Origin: Actinomycetota bacterium
GTDB taxonomy: Bacteria > Actinomycetota > Thermoleophilia > Gaiellales > Gaiellaceae
Length of the DNA: 24,339 nt
Assembly (NCBI GenBank): GCA_013817555.1
Contig: JACDCN010000002.1
Span: 1 to 24,339, forward strand
Direction of reading: 5' to 3'
Shown here: positions 7,809 to 15,642 of the stretch, piece after piece
Layout of the letters: every line of letters starts with the position of its first letter
How positions within the stretch are numbered: the stretch's first letter is position 1
The notes under the pieces: generated by a model
The model's input: only the letters and a program-made list of their open reading frames with translations
Database searches by the model: none
Told to the model about the DNA's origin: nothing
Program-made: the position numbers and the translations under genes

Positions 7809-8743
7809 CGTCCGAGGACATCCGGGAGGAGCTTGCGCGTATCGCGCCCGTTCGCGCGTGCGACCGCCTAGCCGAGCTGTCTGCGCTCTTCCACTCGGCG
7901 GGCAACCTCCACCTTCGGGGGAAAGGGAAGTGGGCGCTTCACCTCGATCTCGCAAGTGGGGCCGCGGCGCGGCGCGCGTTCAGTCTTCTGCGCGATGTGG
8001 AGATCCGCTCCGAGATCCGCACCTATCGCCGGCGCGCGTTCGACCGGGCGACCCGCTTCCAGCTGCACGTCGAAGGCTCCGACGAGGCGCTCCGCATCTT
8101 TGCGGCCGCGGGTGTCCTCGACCGGGGCGGGCGGCCGCTCGAACGCCCACCGCGTCGGGTCATCGCGCGCGCCTGCTGTCGTTCGGCGTACCTCCGTGGC
8201 GCGTTCCTGGGCGGCGGATCGCTGTCGGCTCACCGCTCACCGCACCTGGAGCTGCGCACTGCGGCCATCGAATCCGCGACGTTGCTCAGCGAGCTCGCGG
8301 GGGCATCGGACACGCAGCTGAGCATCGTCGAGCGCCCGACCTACGCCGCCGCGTACGCGAAGAGCTGGGACTCGATCGAGTCCGTGCTGGCGCTCGCGGG
8401 TGCCGCAGAAGCAGTCCTCGCCCTCGAGGAACGGGCCGTCGTGACGGCGACGAGTGGCCATGCGAACCGCCGAGCAAACGCTGATCACGCGAATCTCGTT
8501 CGCACGAGCAAGGCGGCGCAGCTCCAGCTCGAGGCCGTTCGGAGGCTCAAAGCCGCGGGCAGGATCGAACGGCTCGAGGCACCCCTGCGCGAGGTCGCCG
8601 AACTCCGTCTACACCATCCGACGGAGTCGCTGCGCGAGCTCGCCGCCCGCACCGACCCACCGGTCACCAGAGCAGCAGTCCACCGGCGGCTGCACCGGCT
8701 AGAGGAGCTGGCGAGCGGCGTTGGCGCGAGCATGCCTCGTTAG
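7805..8743 (+). CDS. whiA: WhiA family DNA-binding regulator
   Basis: WhiA is a sporulation/cell-division regulator in actinomycetes and is conserved in most Gram-positives. It has 312 residues, the family's usual length. A degenerate LAGLIDADG-like half is recognisable at about residues 128-141 (AYLRGAFLGGGSLS). The C-terminal helix-turn-helix region carries the signature around NRRANADHANLVRTS and ends in LRELAARTDPPVTRAAVHRR. The GTG at 7805 overlaps the ogt stop and is followed directly by the conserved N-terminus. In most actinobacteria whiA follows rapZ and yvcK; here ogt occupies that place. The gap gene follows after 42 bp with its own Shine-Dalgarno. Confidence 0.93.
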   Translation: MTSEDIREELARIAPVRACDRLAELSALFHSAGNLHLRGKGKWALHLDLASGAAARRAFSLLRDVEIRSEIRTYRRRAFDRATRFQLHVEGSDEALRIFAAAGVLDRGGRPLERPPRRVIARACCRSAYLRGAFLGGGSLSAHRSPHLELRTAAIESATLLSELAGASDTQLSIVERPTYAAAYAKSWDSIESVLALAGAAEAVLALEERAVVTATSGHANRRANADHANLVRTSKAAQLQLEAVRRLKAAGRIERLEAPLREVAELRLHHPTESLRELAARTDPPVTRAAVHRRLHRLEELASGVGASMPR

Positions 8744-8785
8744 ACTCGAGCAGCAGTCGGCCACAAACGACACGGAGGAGAGCGC

Positions 8786-9787
8786 ATGGGCATTCGCGTC
8801 GGAATCAACGGGTTCGGCCGTATCGGGCGGAACTTCTTCCGGGCACAGAGCGAGCGCGACTCGAACCTCGAGGTCGTCGCGCTGAACGATCTCGGCGATG
8901 CGAAGACGATGGCGCACCTGCTCCGCTACGACTCGAACCTCGGGCCGTTCCCCGGCGACGTCGAGCTCGCGGACGGAGTGCTGCGCGCGGCCGGCGAGGA
9001 GATCCAGATTCTCTCCGAACGCGACCCCGGAGCCCTACCGTGGTCCGATCTCGAGGTCGACGTCGTACTCGAGTCGACCGGATTCTTCACCGACCGCGAA
9101 GGCGCGCAGAAGCACCTAAATGCCGGCGCCAAGAAGGTTGTCATCTCCGCTCCCGCGACCGACCCGGATCTCACAGTCGTGCTCGGCGTCAACGACGACG
9201 TCTACGACTCCGAGTCCCACCACATCGTCTCGAACGCGTCGTGCACGACCAACTGCGTCGCACCGCTGGCGAAGGTGCTGCACGAGCTCGGCGAGATCCA
9301 GAGCGGCTTCATGACCACGATCCACGCGTACACGAACGATCAGGTGATCCTCGACTTCCCGCACAAGGATTTGCGGCGCGCGCGCGCGGCGGCGATCAAC
9401 CTGATCCCGACCTCGACCGGCGCCGCGAAGGCGATCGGGCTCGTTCTCCCAGAGCTGCAGGGGAAGGTGGACGGGATCTCGGTGCGCGCTCCAGTCGCGA
9501 CCGGTTCGCTGACTGACTTCGTCGTGACTCTCGGACGCGAGACAAGCGTGGACGAGGTCAACGGCGCCTTTCGGGAAGCGGCGGAAAGCGGTCCGCTCGA
9601 GGGCTTCCTCTACTACGCGGACGACCCGATCGTCTCGACCGACGTCAACGGCAATCCCTACTCGTGCGTTTTCGACAGCGAGCTGACGATGGTGCAAGGG
9701 AGCACAGTCAAGGTGTTCGGCTGGTACGACAACGAGTGGGGCTACAGCTGTCGGCTCGTCGACCTGATCGGGAAGCTGCTTCCTTGA
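8786..9787 (+). CDS. gap: Glyceraldehyde-3-phosphate dehydrogenase, NAD-type
   Basis: The enzyme catalyses phosphorylating oxidation of glyceraldehyde-3-phosphate to 1,3-bisphosphoglycerate, and the reverse in gluconeogenesis. It has 333 residues, a full-length family member. The Rossmann motif GINGFGRIGRN (7-17) is followed by LNDLGD (33-38), a pattern of NAD- rather than NADP-preferring enzymes. The nucleophile C153 lies in ASCTTNC, the partner is H180 and the late WYDNEWGYS motif is intact. A strong Shine-Dalgarno (GGAGGAG, 8774-8780) with 5-nt spacing decides the ATG at 8786. It is followed directly by pgk, which starts inside the gap stop codon. Confidence 0.98.
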   Translation: MGIRVGINGFGRIGRNFFRAQSERDSNLEVVALNDLGDAKTMAHLLRYDSNLGPFPGDVELADGVLRAAGEEIQILSERDPGALPWSDLEVDVVLESTGFFTDREGAQKHLNAGAKKVVISAPATDPDLTVVLGVNDDVYDSESHHIVSNASCTTNCVAPLAKVLHELGEIQSGFMTTIHAYTNDQVILDFPHKDLRRARAAAINLIPTSTGAAKAIGLVLPELQGKVDGISVRAPVATGSLTDFVVTLGRETSVDEVNGAFREAAESGPLEGFLYYADDPIVSTDVNGNPYSCVFDSELTMVQGSTVKVFGWYDNEWGYSCRLVDLIGKLLP

Positions 9788-10830
9788 GAGGCGCGCCCCG
9801 TTCCGTCCGCACCGCGGACGTCGCGGGCAAGAGCGTTCTCGTCCGCTCCGACCTCAACGTCCCGCTCGAGGACGGCCGTGTCGCCGACGACACACGGATC
9901 CAGGCGTCCCTCCTGACGCTGCGCCATCTGCTCGACAGCGACGCGGCGGAGGTAGTCGTCTGCTCGCACCTGGGCCGGCCAGAGGGGCCCGATCCCGAGT
10001 TCGAGATCGCTCCGGTCGCCGCGCGTCTGCGCGAGCTCCTCTCGGACGATCGTGTGCGCGTGCTCGAGAACACCCGCTTCGATCAAGGGGAGACGAAGAA
10101 CGACCCTGAGACAGCAAAACGACTCGCCGAGGGCCGGGACGTGTTCGTGCTGGACGCCTTTGGCTCGGCGCACCGCGCGCACGCCTCGACGGTAGGCGTT
10201 GCGGAGCTGCTGCCCGCCTTCGCCGGGCTCCTTCTCGAGCAGGAGCTGGAGATGCTCGGCCGCTTGCTGGCCGACGTCGAAAGACCTTTCGTCCTCGTGG
10301 CAGGCGGGGCGAAAGTCGACGACAAGCTCGGCGTGCTCGTCAACCTCGGCCAGCGCGCGGATGCCGTGCTGATCGGCGGGAAGATGGCCGAGGAGCTCCG
10401 CGACGAGAACCCGTTGCCCTACGAGGCAGTCCTCCCGGACGATGTCGTGGCGGCGTCGGCGTTCGAGGAGGACGCGGCGACGAGGGTGACGGCGTTCGAC
10501 GCGCTCCCCGAAGGTTGGCTCGGCCTCGACATCGGCCCTGAGACGCGCGAGCGGTTCGCGAAGGAGATCGGCGGCGCGCGAACGGTCTTCTGGAATGGGC
10601 CGATGGGAGTCTTCGAGTGGCCGCAGTTCGCCGAGGGCACGAAAGCCGTGGCTCACGCAGTGGCCGGTGTGGAGGGTTACACGGTCGTCGGCGGAGGAGA
10701 CTCGGTGCGCGCATTGCAGGAGCTCGGCCTCGCCGACGATGTCTCCTGGGTCTCGACCGGCGGCGGCGCCTCGCTCGAGCTCCTCGAGGGCAAGGAGCTC
10801 CCCGGCGTGGCCGCGATCCCTAGCGAATGA
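9784..10830 (+). CDS. pgk: Phosphoglycerate kinase, compact form
   Basis: The enzyme transfers the acyl phosphate of 1,3-bisphosphoglycerate to ADP. The TTG at 9784 overlaps the gap stop (TTGA) and gives 348 residues; typical bacterial PGKs have about 385-400. Conserved parts are present: RSDLNVP (21-27), SHLGRP (61-66), ENTRF (95-99), the GGAKVDDK loop (174-181), FWNGPMGVFE (269-278), the nucleotide loop GGGDSV (303-308) and STGGGASLE (324-332). The shortening falls in two places: before ENTRF, where ELLSDDRVRVL replaces a normally longer stretch, and between MAEELRDENP and the VLPDDVV strand. All catalytic motifs survive, so the enzyme is probably active. The 3' end overlaps the convergent peptidase gene by 11 bp. 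Confidence 0.95.
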   Translation: MRGAPRSVRTADVAGKSVLVRSDLNVPLEDGRVADDTRIQASLLTLRHLLDSDAAEVVVCSHLGRPEGPDPEFEIAPVAARLRELLSDDRVRVLENTRFDQGETKNDPETAKRLAEGRDVFVLDAFGSAHRAHASTVGVAELLPAFAGLLLEQELEMLGRLLADVERPFVLVAGGAKVDDKLGVLVNLGQRADAVLIGGKMAEELRDENPLPYEAVLPDDVVAASAFEEDAATRVTAFDALPEGWLGLDIGPETRERFAKEIGGARTVFWNGPMGVFEWPQFAEGTKAVAHAVAGVEGYTVVGGGDSVRALQELGLADDVSWVSTGGGASLELLEGKELPGVAAIPSE

Positions 10831-12634
10831 GCGCGACACCCGCCACATGGCGGGCGAAGAAGTCGCGGATCATGGACACCTGCCGCGCCCGTTCGTCGAC
10901 GTCGAAGGAGCCGTGGCCGGTCTCGAAGACGTAGACCTCGTGCGGATGGCCTCGCGCCTCCAGCTTCTCCACGTAGCGCATGGCCTGCCGGTAGGGACAG
11001 CGGCTGTCGTTCCTCCCGATGACGAAGAGCACCGGCGCGCGGACGTCGTCCGCGAAGTTGATCGGGTTGCGTTCGCGCATGAGCTCGGGAACGTCCTTCG
11101 GCTCGGCTCCGCCCAGAAGCGCGCGGTCGTACGCCTGTAGGAGTGGAGAGAGCTCCTCGTACCCGTCCTCGTAGTCTGCGACCGGAACTCCGGCCATCCC
11201 GCAGGCCCAAAGATCCGGATGCTTGCCGAGCTCGAGCAGCGTGACGTAGCCGCCCCACGACCACCCGGCGATCACCGCGCGGGTGGGATCGGCGATGCCT
11301 CGGTCGACCAGGTCCCGGAGGCCCGCGTTCACGTCTTCGAGCTCCGGCCCGCCGATATTGCCGATCAGGGTGTCACGCCACTCGCGCCCATAGCCGATCG
11401 ACCCGCGGTAGTTCACCAACCCCACCGCGAACCCGGCGTCGACGTAGGCCTGCACCTCCGGCTGCCAGCGGTCGAGGTCGAGCGAGGTGGGACCGCCGTG
11501 GACGAACATGATCACCGGGAACGGCTGGGCGGCCGAGTCGTCCGGCGTGACGTAGAAGCCGTTGACGCGCTGTCCGTGCGGGTTCTCGAAGTTCCAAGAC
11601 TGGTACGGACGGCCGGCCGGCGCCCGCTCCCCGTCCAATGCGACGACTTCCACGCCGGTGTCGTCGAGGAGCAACCGCTGCCGGTGTCCCTGCTCGTGTG
11701 TGAGCCACACCCGTTCGTCGGGGCGAACGCGCGCTTTCAGGATCACGCCAGGCTCGGTCGGAAGCGGCTCTAGCTCGCCGGTCTCTACCTCGTATCGGCA
11801 GAGCCGGTCACGACCCTCGAAGCGGTTGACCAGCAGCAAGGCTGAGGCGTCCGGCCACCAGTCGTGGACGAAGACCGAACCTTCCAACTCAACCCGGAGA
11901 TCGTGTCGCTCGCCGCTCGAGAGATCCCAGAGCCCGGGTCGCCCCTCGCCGTCCCGCTCGTGGTCGAATGCCAGCCGTTGGTCGCCGGCAACCGGCGACC
12001 AGCACTTCGCCACCAGCGACATTCCCTCGTCGAGCTGCTCGCCGACAGTCCCGCCGGTACGCGGGTCGATGACTCGCAATGCCGGATGGATCAGGTCTCC
12101 GTGCTCGGCGTGCTCGAGGCAGAGGAGCGAGCCGTCGGCAGACAGAGCACCGCGCAGGAACCCGCCCTCGTCGACGCTGCTAAGGCGAACGGACTCAGTC
12201 GAGCGGTAGACCTCGTGGGCGTCGGCTCCCTCGAGCGAGACGTACACCGCGAACCCGTCGCGGTCGCTGAGACCGGCGGCGATGATGCCCGACGCCTGCG
12301 CCAACCCCTCGCTCCACCCGTGCGGAATGCCTTCCAGCAATGCGCGGGTCTCGCCTCCGCCGAACGCCTGCACGAGCCAGCGACCGGACTCGTCGCCACT
12401 CTCGTCCTGAAACCAGATCACTTCTTCCCCGTCGAGGGCCGGCGTCCCGTCGATCACGCCGACCGGGTGATCGGTGACCTGGCGGCGCTTCCCGGAGGCG
12501 GCGTCCCAGGCGTGAACCTGCCAGACGCCGGATTGGTTCGAGGCGAACACGACGCGATCCGGAGCCCGCGGAGACCACTCCGGGAAGAAGGAAACAGGCG
12601 CGCGAAAGCGCTGCTCCCAGGGCTCGATACTCAT
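10820..12634 (-). CDS. S9 family serine peptidase (prolyl oligopeptidase / acylaminoacyl-peptidase type)
   Basis: This is a 604-residue two-domain protein. Residues up to about 340 form a beta-propeller-like region with repeated WSP/SADGS-type blades. The remainder is an alpha/beta hydrolase with the catalytic triad in the expected order: S459 in GWSWGGY, D543 in GRNDSRCP and H574 in TGHGSF. The oxyanion region is FVHGGP (377-382). No signal peptide is visible, so it is probably cytoplasmic and acts on short peptides. The ATG at 12634 is preferred over an in-frame GTG at 12661, because TAGCCT lies 8 nt before it. The gene interrupts the glycolytic run between pgk and tpiA on the opposite strand. 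Confidence 0.9.
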   Translation of the reverse strand: MSIEPWEQRFRAPVSFFPEWSPRAPDRVVFASNQSGVWQVHAWDAASGKRRQVTDHPVGVIDGTPALDGEEVIWFQDESGDESGRWLVQAFGGGETRALLEGIPHGWSEGLAQASGIIAAGLSDRDGFAVYVSLEGADAHEVYRSTESVRLSSVDEGGFLRGALSADGSLLCLEHAEHGDLIHPALRVIDPRTGGTVGEQLDEGMSLVAKCWSPVAGDQRLAFDHERDGEGRPGLWDLSSGERHDLRVELEGSVFVHDWWPDASALLLVNRFEGRDRLCRYEVETGELEPLPTEPGVILKARVRPDERVWLTHEQGHRQRLLLDDTGVEVVALDGERAPAGRPYQSWNFENPHGQRVNGFYVTPDDSAAQPFPVIMFVHGGPTSLDLDRWQPEVQAYVDAGFAVGLVNYRGSIGYGREWRDTLIGNIGGPELEDVNAGLRDLVDRGIADPTRAVIAGWSWGGYVTLLELGKHPDLWACGMAGVPVADYEDGYEELSPLLQAYDRALLGGAEPKDVPELMRERNPINFADDVRAPVLFVIGRNDSRCPYRQAMRYVEKLEARGHPHEVYVFETGHGSFDVDERARQVSMIRDFFARHVAGVALIR

Positions 12635-12642
12635 CGCGCACG

Positions 12643-12668
12643 AGGCTAACAGCCGCGTCACCTAAGAT
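12643..12668. promoter_or_regulatory. Divergent -10 elements between the S9 peptidase and tpiA
   Basis: In a 41-bp intergenic, TAGCCT on the minus strand (12648-12643) lies 8 nt before the peptidase ATG. TAAGAT on the plus strand (12663-12668) lies 7 nt before the tpiA ATG. Neither ATG has a Shine-Dalgarno, so both messages are probably leaderless. Confidence 0.55.
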
Positions 12669-12675
12669 CGCCACG

Positions 12676-13392
12676 ATGCTGATCGCAGGCAACTGGAAGA
12701 TGTTCAAGGGTGCACATCAGGCGCGCGAGTTCGCTGCGCAGATCACACGTCTCGATGATCGCTCGTCCGGGGTTGACGTCGTCGTCTGTCCTCCGTTCGT
12801 ATCGCTCCAGGCGACCATCCAAGGCCTCGGAGAGGGAAGCAACGTCAGCGTTTACGCCCAGAACGTGCATTGGGAGCTCGAAGGCGCGTTCACGGGCGAG
12901 GTGTCGGCCCCGATGCTGCTCGAACTCGGGGTGAAGGGGGCGATCGTCGGCCACTCGGAACGCCGCCAGCGCTTCGGCGAGACCGACGACACGGTGGGCC
13001 AACGAGCGGAGGCGGCGCTCGAGGCGGGTCTCGCGGTCATCGCGTGCGTCGGAGAGACCGAGGCCGACCGCGAGGCCGAGGAAACCGAAGCCGTGCTCGA
13101 GCTCCAGATCGGGGCGATACCCGAGCACGAACGGCTCGTGATCGCCTACGAGCCGGTGTGGGCAATCGGGACCGGGCGAACCGCGTCGTCCGAGATCGCG
13201 CAGGAGGCACATGCGTTCATCAAGTCGCTGCATCCGACACGCGTGCTCTACGGAGGCTCGGTGAACGCGGAAAACGCTCGAACGCTCCTCTCCCAGCCGG
13301 ACGTGGACGGCGCGCTCGTCGGGGGCGCGTCGCTCGACGCGCAGTCGTTCGAGGCGATCTGCCTCGCGGCCGCCGAAATCGCAGGCGAGTGA
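12676..13392 (+). CDS. tpiA: Triosephosphate isomerase
   Basis: The enzyme interconverts dihydroxyacetone phosphate and glyceraldehyde-3-phosphate. It has 238 residues, slightly shorter than the usual 250. Catalytic residues are all visible: N6 and K8 (GNWKM), H93 (VGHSERR), E159 in AYEPVWAIGTG, and the phosphate-binding LYGGSV. AQNVHWELEGAFTGEVS is typical of the family. The ATG at 12676 immediately precedes the conserved NWKM strand, so the start is well fixed. There is no Shine-Dalgarno; TAAGAT is 7 nt upstream. The stop overlaps the GTG of gpmI (GTGA), so the two are coupled. Confidence 0.97.
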   Translation: MLIAGNWKMFKGAHQAREFAAQITRLDDRSSGVDVVVCPPFVSLQATIQGLGEGSNVSVYAQNVHWELEGAFTGEVSAPMLLELGVKGAIVGHSERRQRFGETDDTVGQRAEAALEAGLAVIACVGETEADREAEETEAVLELQIGAIPEHERLVIAYEPVWAIGTGRTASSEIAQEAHAFIKSLHPTRVLYGGSVNAENARTLLSQPDVDGALVGGASLDAQSFEAICLAAAEIAGE

Positions 13393-14858
13393 GCGACCTC
13401 GTCGCGCTCGTCATCCTGGACGGGTGGGGCCTCGCTCGGCCTGGGCGCGGGAACGCCGTCGAGCTGGCCGATACCCCGGTCTTCGATGCCCTCTGGGACC
13501 GCTATCCGCACACCACCTTGCAGGCGTCCGGGAAAGCTGTGGGACTGCCTCCGGGGCAGATGGGCAACTCGGAGGTGGGGCACCTCACCATCGGCTCGGG
13601 GCGCATTCTCTTCCAGGACCTGATGCGCGTGAACGTCGCGATTCAGGATCGCTCCTTCTTCACGAACGAGGCGCTGCAAGGCGCTTTTCGCAGAGCGCGC
13701 GAGCGCGGGGGCCAGGTCCACCTGCTCGGCCTCGTGTCCTACGGGGGTGTCCACTCGCACATCGACCATCTCCGCGCCCTGCTCGAGCTGGCTGCGAGCG
13801 AGGAAATGGGCCGGAGCACCTGGATTCATGCCTTCACCGACGGGCGCGACGTTTCTCCGCACGCAGCCGCGCGCGATCTCGCCGAGCTACCCCGTGACCG
13901 CATCGCGACGGTCTGTGGCCGCTACTACGCGATGGACCGCGACAGCCGTTGGGAGAGAACTGACCGTGCCTTCCTCGCGATCTGCGCCGGTGAGGGGGAG
14001 CTCGCCGGCGATCCGCTCGCGGCAATCGAGGCGAGCCAAGCGCGCGGCGTGACGGACGAGTTCGTCGAGCCCGTGGTGTTGTCCGGCCGGCCGCGACTCG
14101 ACCCCGCGAACGACTCGGCGATCTTCTTCAACTTCCGGCCCGACCGTGCGCGTCAACTCTCGCAGCGGCTGCTCGAAGCCGGTGCCGACCTGACAACGAT
14201 GACGCGCTACCGCGCCGACTTCCCGTGCCCGGCTGCGTTCGGGGAGCAGGTCGTCGAAGACACGCTCGCGGAGGTGCTCGCGCGGAGCGGCGCACGCCAG
14301 CTCCACGCAGCCGAAACGGAGAAGTACGCGCACGTGACGTACTTCTTCAACGGCGGGGAAGAGCGGGAGTGGGAGGGTGAGATACGGATCCTCGTCCCTT
14401 CCCCGCGCAACGTCCCGAGCTACGACTTCGCGCCCGAGATGTCCGCTGACGAGGTTGCAACGCGGTTCTGCGCCGAGATCGGAGACGGCTATCGATTCGC
14501 CGTGGTGAACTTCGCCAATCCGGACATGGTCGGGCACACGGGTTCGATTCCGGCGGTCATCCGAGCCGTTGAGGAGACCGATCGCTGCCTGGGAAGGGTG
14601 GTCTCATGCGTGGAGGAAGCGGGCGGCGTGTGTTTGATAACGGCCGATCACGGAAATGCCGAGGTAATGCTCGAACCAGATGGGGTGAGCCCGCATACGG
14701 CCCACACCACGAATCCCGTGCCGCTGATCCTCACCGACAATGCGTTTTCGTTGTCTGCGGACGGCGAGCTCTCCGATCTCGCACCTACGATTCTCGCGTT
14801 GCTCGGGCTTTCCGTCCCGGACGGCATATCGGGAACGTCGCTCGCAACCGGCCTGTAA
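13389..14858 (+). CDS. gpmI: 2,3-bisphosphoglycerate-independent phosphoglycerate mutase
   Basis: The enzyme interconverts 3- and 2-phosphoglycerate using two metal ions and a phosphoserine intermediate. It has 489 residues, a little shorter than the usual 505-515. The alkaline-phosphatase-fold metal sites are present: LDGWG (D11), the nucleophile S61 in MGNSEVGH, and the late NPDMVGHTG and ADHGNAEVM motifs. The GRDVSPHAA and NFRPDRARQL segments contribute to substrate binding. The GTG at 13389 overlaps the tpiA stop. With gap, pgk and tpiA it covers a continuous stretch of the lower glycolytic pathway. Confidence 0.97.
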   Translation: MSDLVALVILDGWGLARPGRGNAVELADTPVFDALWDRYPHTTLQASGKAVGLPPGQMGNSEVGHLTIGSGRILFQDLMRVNVAIQDRSFFTNEALQGAFRRARERGGQVHLLGLVSYGGVHSHIDHLRALLELAASEEMGRSTWIHAFTDGRDVSPHAAARDLAELPRDRIATVCGRYYAMDRDSRWERTDRAFLAICAGEGELAGDPLAAIEASQARGVTDEFVEPVVLSGRPRLDPANDSAIFFNFRPDRARQLSQRLLEAGADLTTMTRYRADFPCPAAFGEQVVEDTLAEVLARSGARQLHAAETEKYAHVTYFFNGGEEREWEGEIRILVPSPRNVPSYDFAPEMSADEVATRFCAEIGDGYRFAVVNFANPDMVGHTGSIPAVIRAVEETDRCLGRVVSCVEEAGGVCLITADHGNAEVMLEPDGVSPHTAHTTNPVPLILTDNAFSLSADGELSDLAPTILALLGLSVPDGISGTSLATGL

Positions 14859-14892
14859 AGGCTCTCGCACAAAGCCCTTACATACAACGTTC

Positions 14893-14898
14893 TATACT
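14893..14898 (+). promoter_or_regulatory. -10 element (TATACT) upstream of the sigma factor gene
   Basis: TATACT is the best -10 match in the window. It ends 11 nt before the ATG at 14910, so the transcript would have a leader of only a few bases. No clear TTGACA-like -35 is seen at the right distance. The 51-bp space after gpmI has no terminator hairpin that I can identify. Confidence 0.45.
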
Positions 14899-14909
14899 CG
14901 CCGCGATTC

Positions 14910-15503
14910 ATGTCACTCCCACAACCAGACCTCGGAGTTCTGCGCAAGGCGCAGCGTGGTGACGAGCGCGCCTTCGCGATCATCGTGCGGACATACGAGC
15001 AGCCGGTCTTCAATTACATCGTCCGTCTGACCGGTGACCGCAACCTCGCCGAGGATCTCACGCAAGAGGTCTTCCTGCGCGTTTTCCAGGGTATCTCCGG
15101 CTTCTCGCTGCGCTCGCGGTTCACGACCTGGCTCTTCCAGGTGACGAAGAACCGGGTGCTCGACGAGCTCCGCGCGCTGGAGCGCCGCCCGCGAGCAGTC
15201 GTCCAGCTCGAGGACATTCCTCCACTCGAGGTTGTTGATGCTCCTGCCGAGCGCGCCGAGACGATCGACGCCCTTTGGCGGTCGGTGGAGCGGCTGAATC
15301 CCGACCTGAAGATGGCGCTTCTGCTGCGCGACGTCGTAGGTCTCTCGTACACGGAGATCGCCGAGTCGCTCGAGGTCACCCTTGCGACCGTCAAGTGGCG
15401 GATCTACAAGGCGCGCGAGGAAGTACAGCACGCGCTGCACCGAGACGGCGTGGTCGTCCCGATCCGCTCGGCGCCGTCCGTCAAGACCGCCGAGCTCGCG
15501 TAG
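14910..15503 (+). CDS. ECF-family RNA polymerase sigma factor
   Basis: This is a 197-residue group 4 sigma factor. Region 2 spans about residues 10-80, with the core-binding and -10-melting segments (AEDLTQEVFLRVFQ, then FTTWLFQVTKNRVLDELR). A linker follows, then region 4 at about 125-180 (LLLRDVVGLSYTEIAESL, then VTLATVKWRIYKARE helix-turn-helix). Regions 1 and 3 are absent, as in ECF factors. The ATG has no good Shine-Dalgarno. No anti-sigma gene with a zinc-finger or membrane anchor follows; the next gene is argS. The protein is therefore either controlled at transcription or by a partner elsewhere. The basic tail after region 4 (VVPIRSAPSVKTAELA) is not recognised. Confidence 0.93.
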   Translation: MSLPQPDLGVLRKAQRGDERAFAIIVRTYEQPVFNYIVRLTGDRNLAEDLTQEVFLRVFQGISGFSLRSRFTTWLFQVTKNRVLDELRALERRPRAVVQLEDIPPLEVVDAPAERAETIDALWRSVERLNPDLKMALLLRDVVGLSYTEIAESLEVTLATVKWRIYKAREEVQHALHRDGVVVPIRSAPSVKTAELA

Positions 15504-15515
15504 TACCTGGCGCAA

Positions 15516-15549
15516 GACCGGAATCCGCCAGCTAGCGCGAATTCCGGTC
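15516..15549 (+). terminator. Hairpin after the sigma factor gene
   Basis: GACCGGAAT (15516-15524) and ATTCCGGTC (15541-15549) form a perfect 9-bp stem around a 16-nt loop containing GCTAGC. There is no T-tract, so it is either a weak or factor-dependent terminator or a protein-binding palindrome. Confidence 0.4.
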
Positions 15550-15630
15550 GCGCGACAATCCCTGAAGGCGTCCGCTTCGCGGCCGCGGCCGTCAACTCAC
15601 ATGACCGCCTCTCTTCGCCTAGCGGCCGCC

Positions 15631-15636
15631 TACGAT
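15631..15636 (+). promoter_or_regulatory. -10 element (TACGAT) for argS
   Basis: TACGAT ends 6 nt before the GTG at 15643, and no Shine-Dalgarno precedes the GTG. It supports the GTG over an upstream in-frame ATG at 15601. Confidence 0.45.
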
Positions 15637-15642
15637 TGCGGC

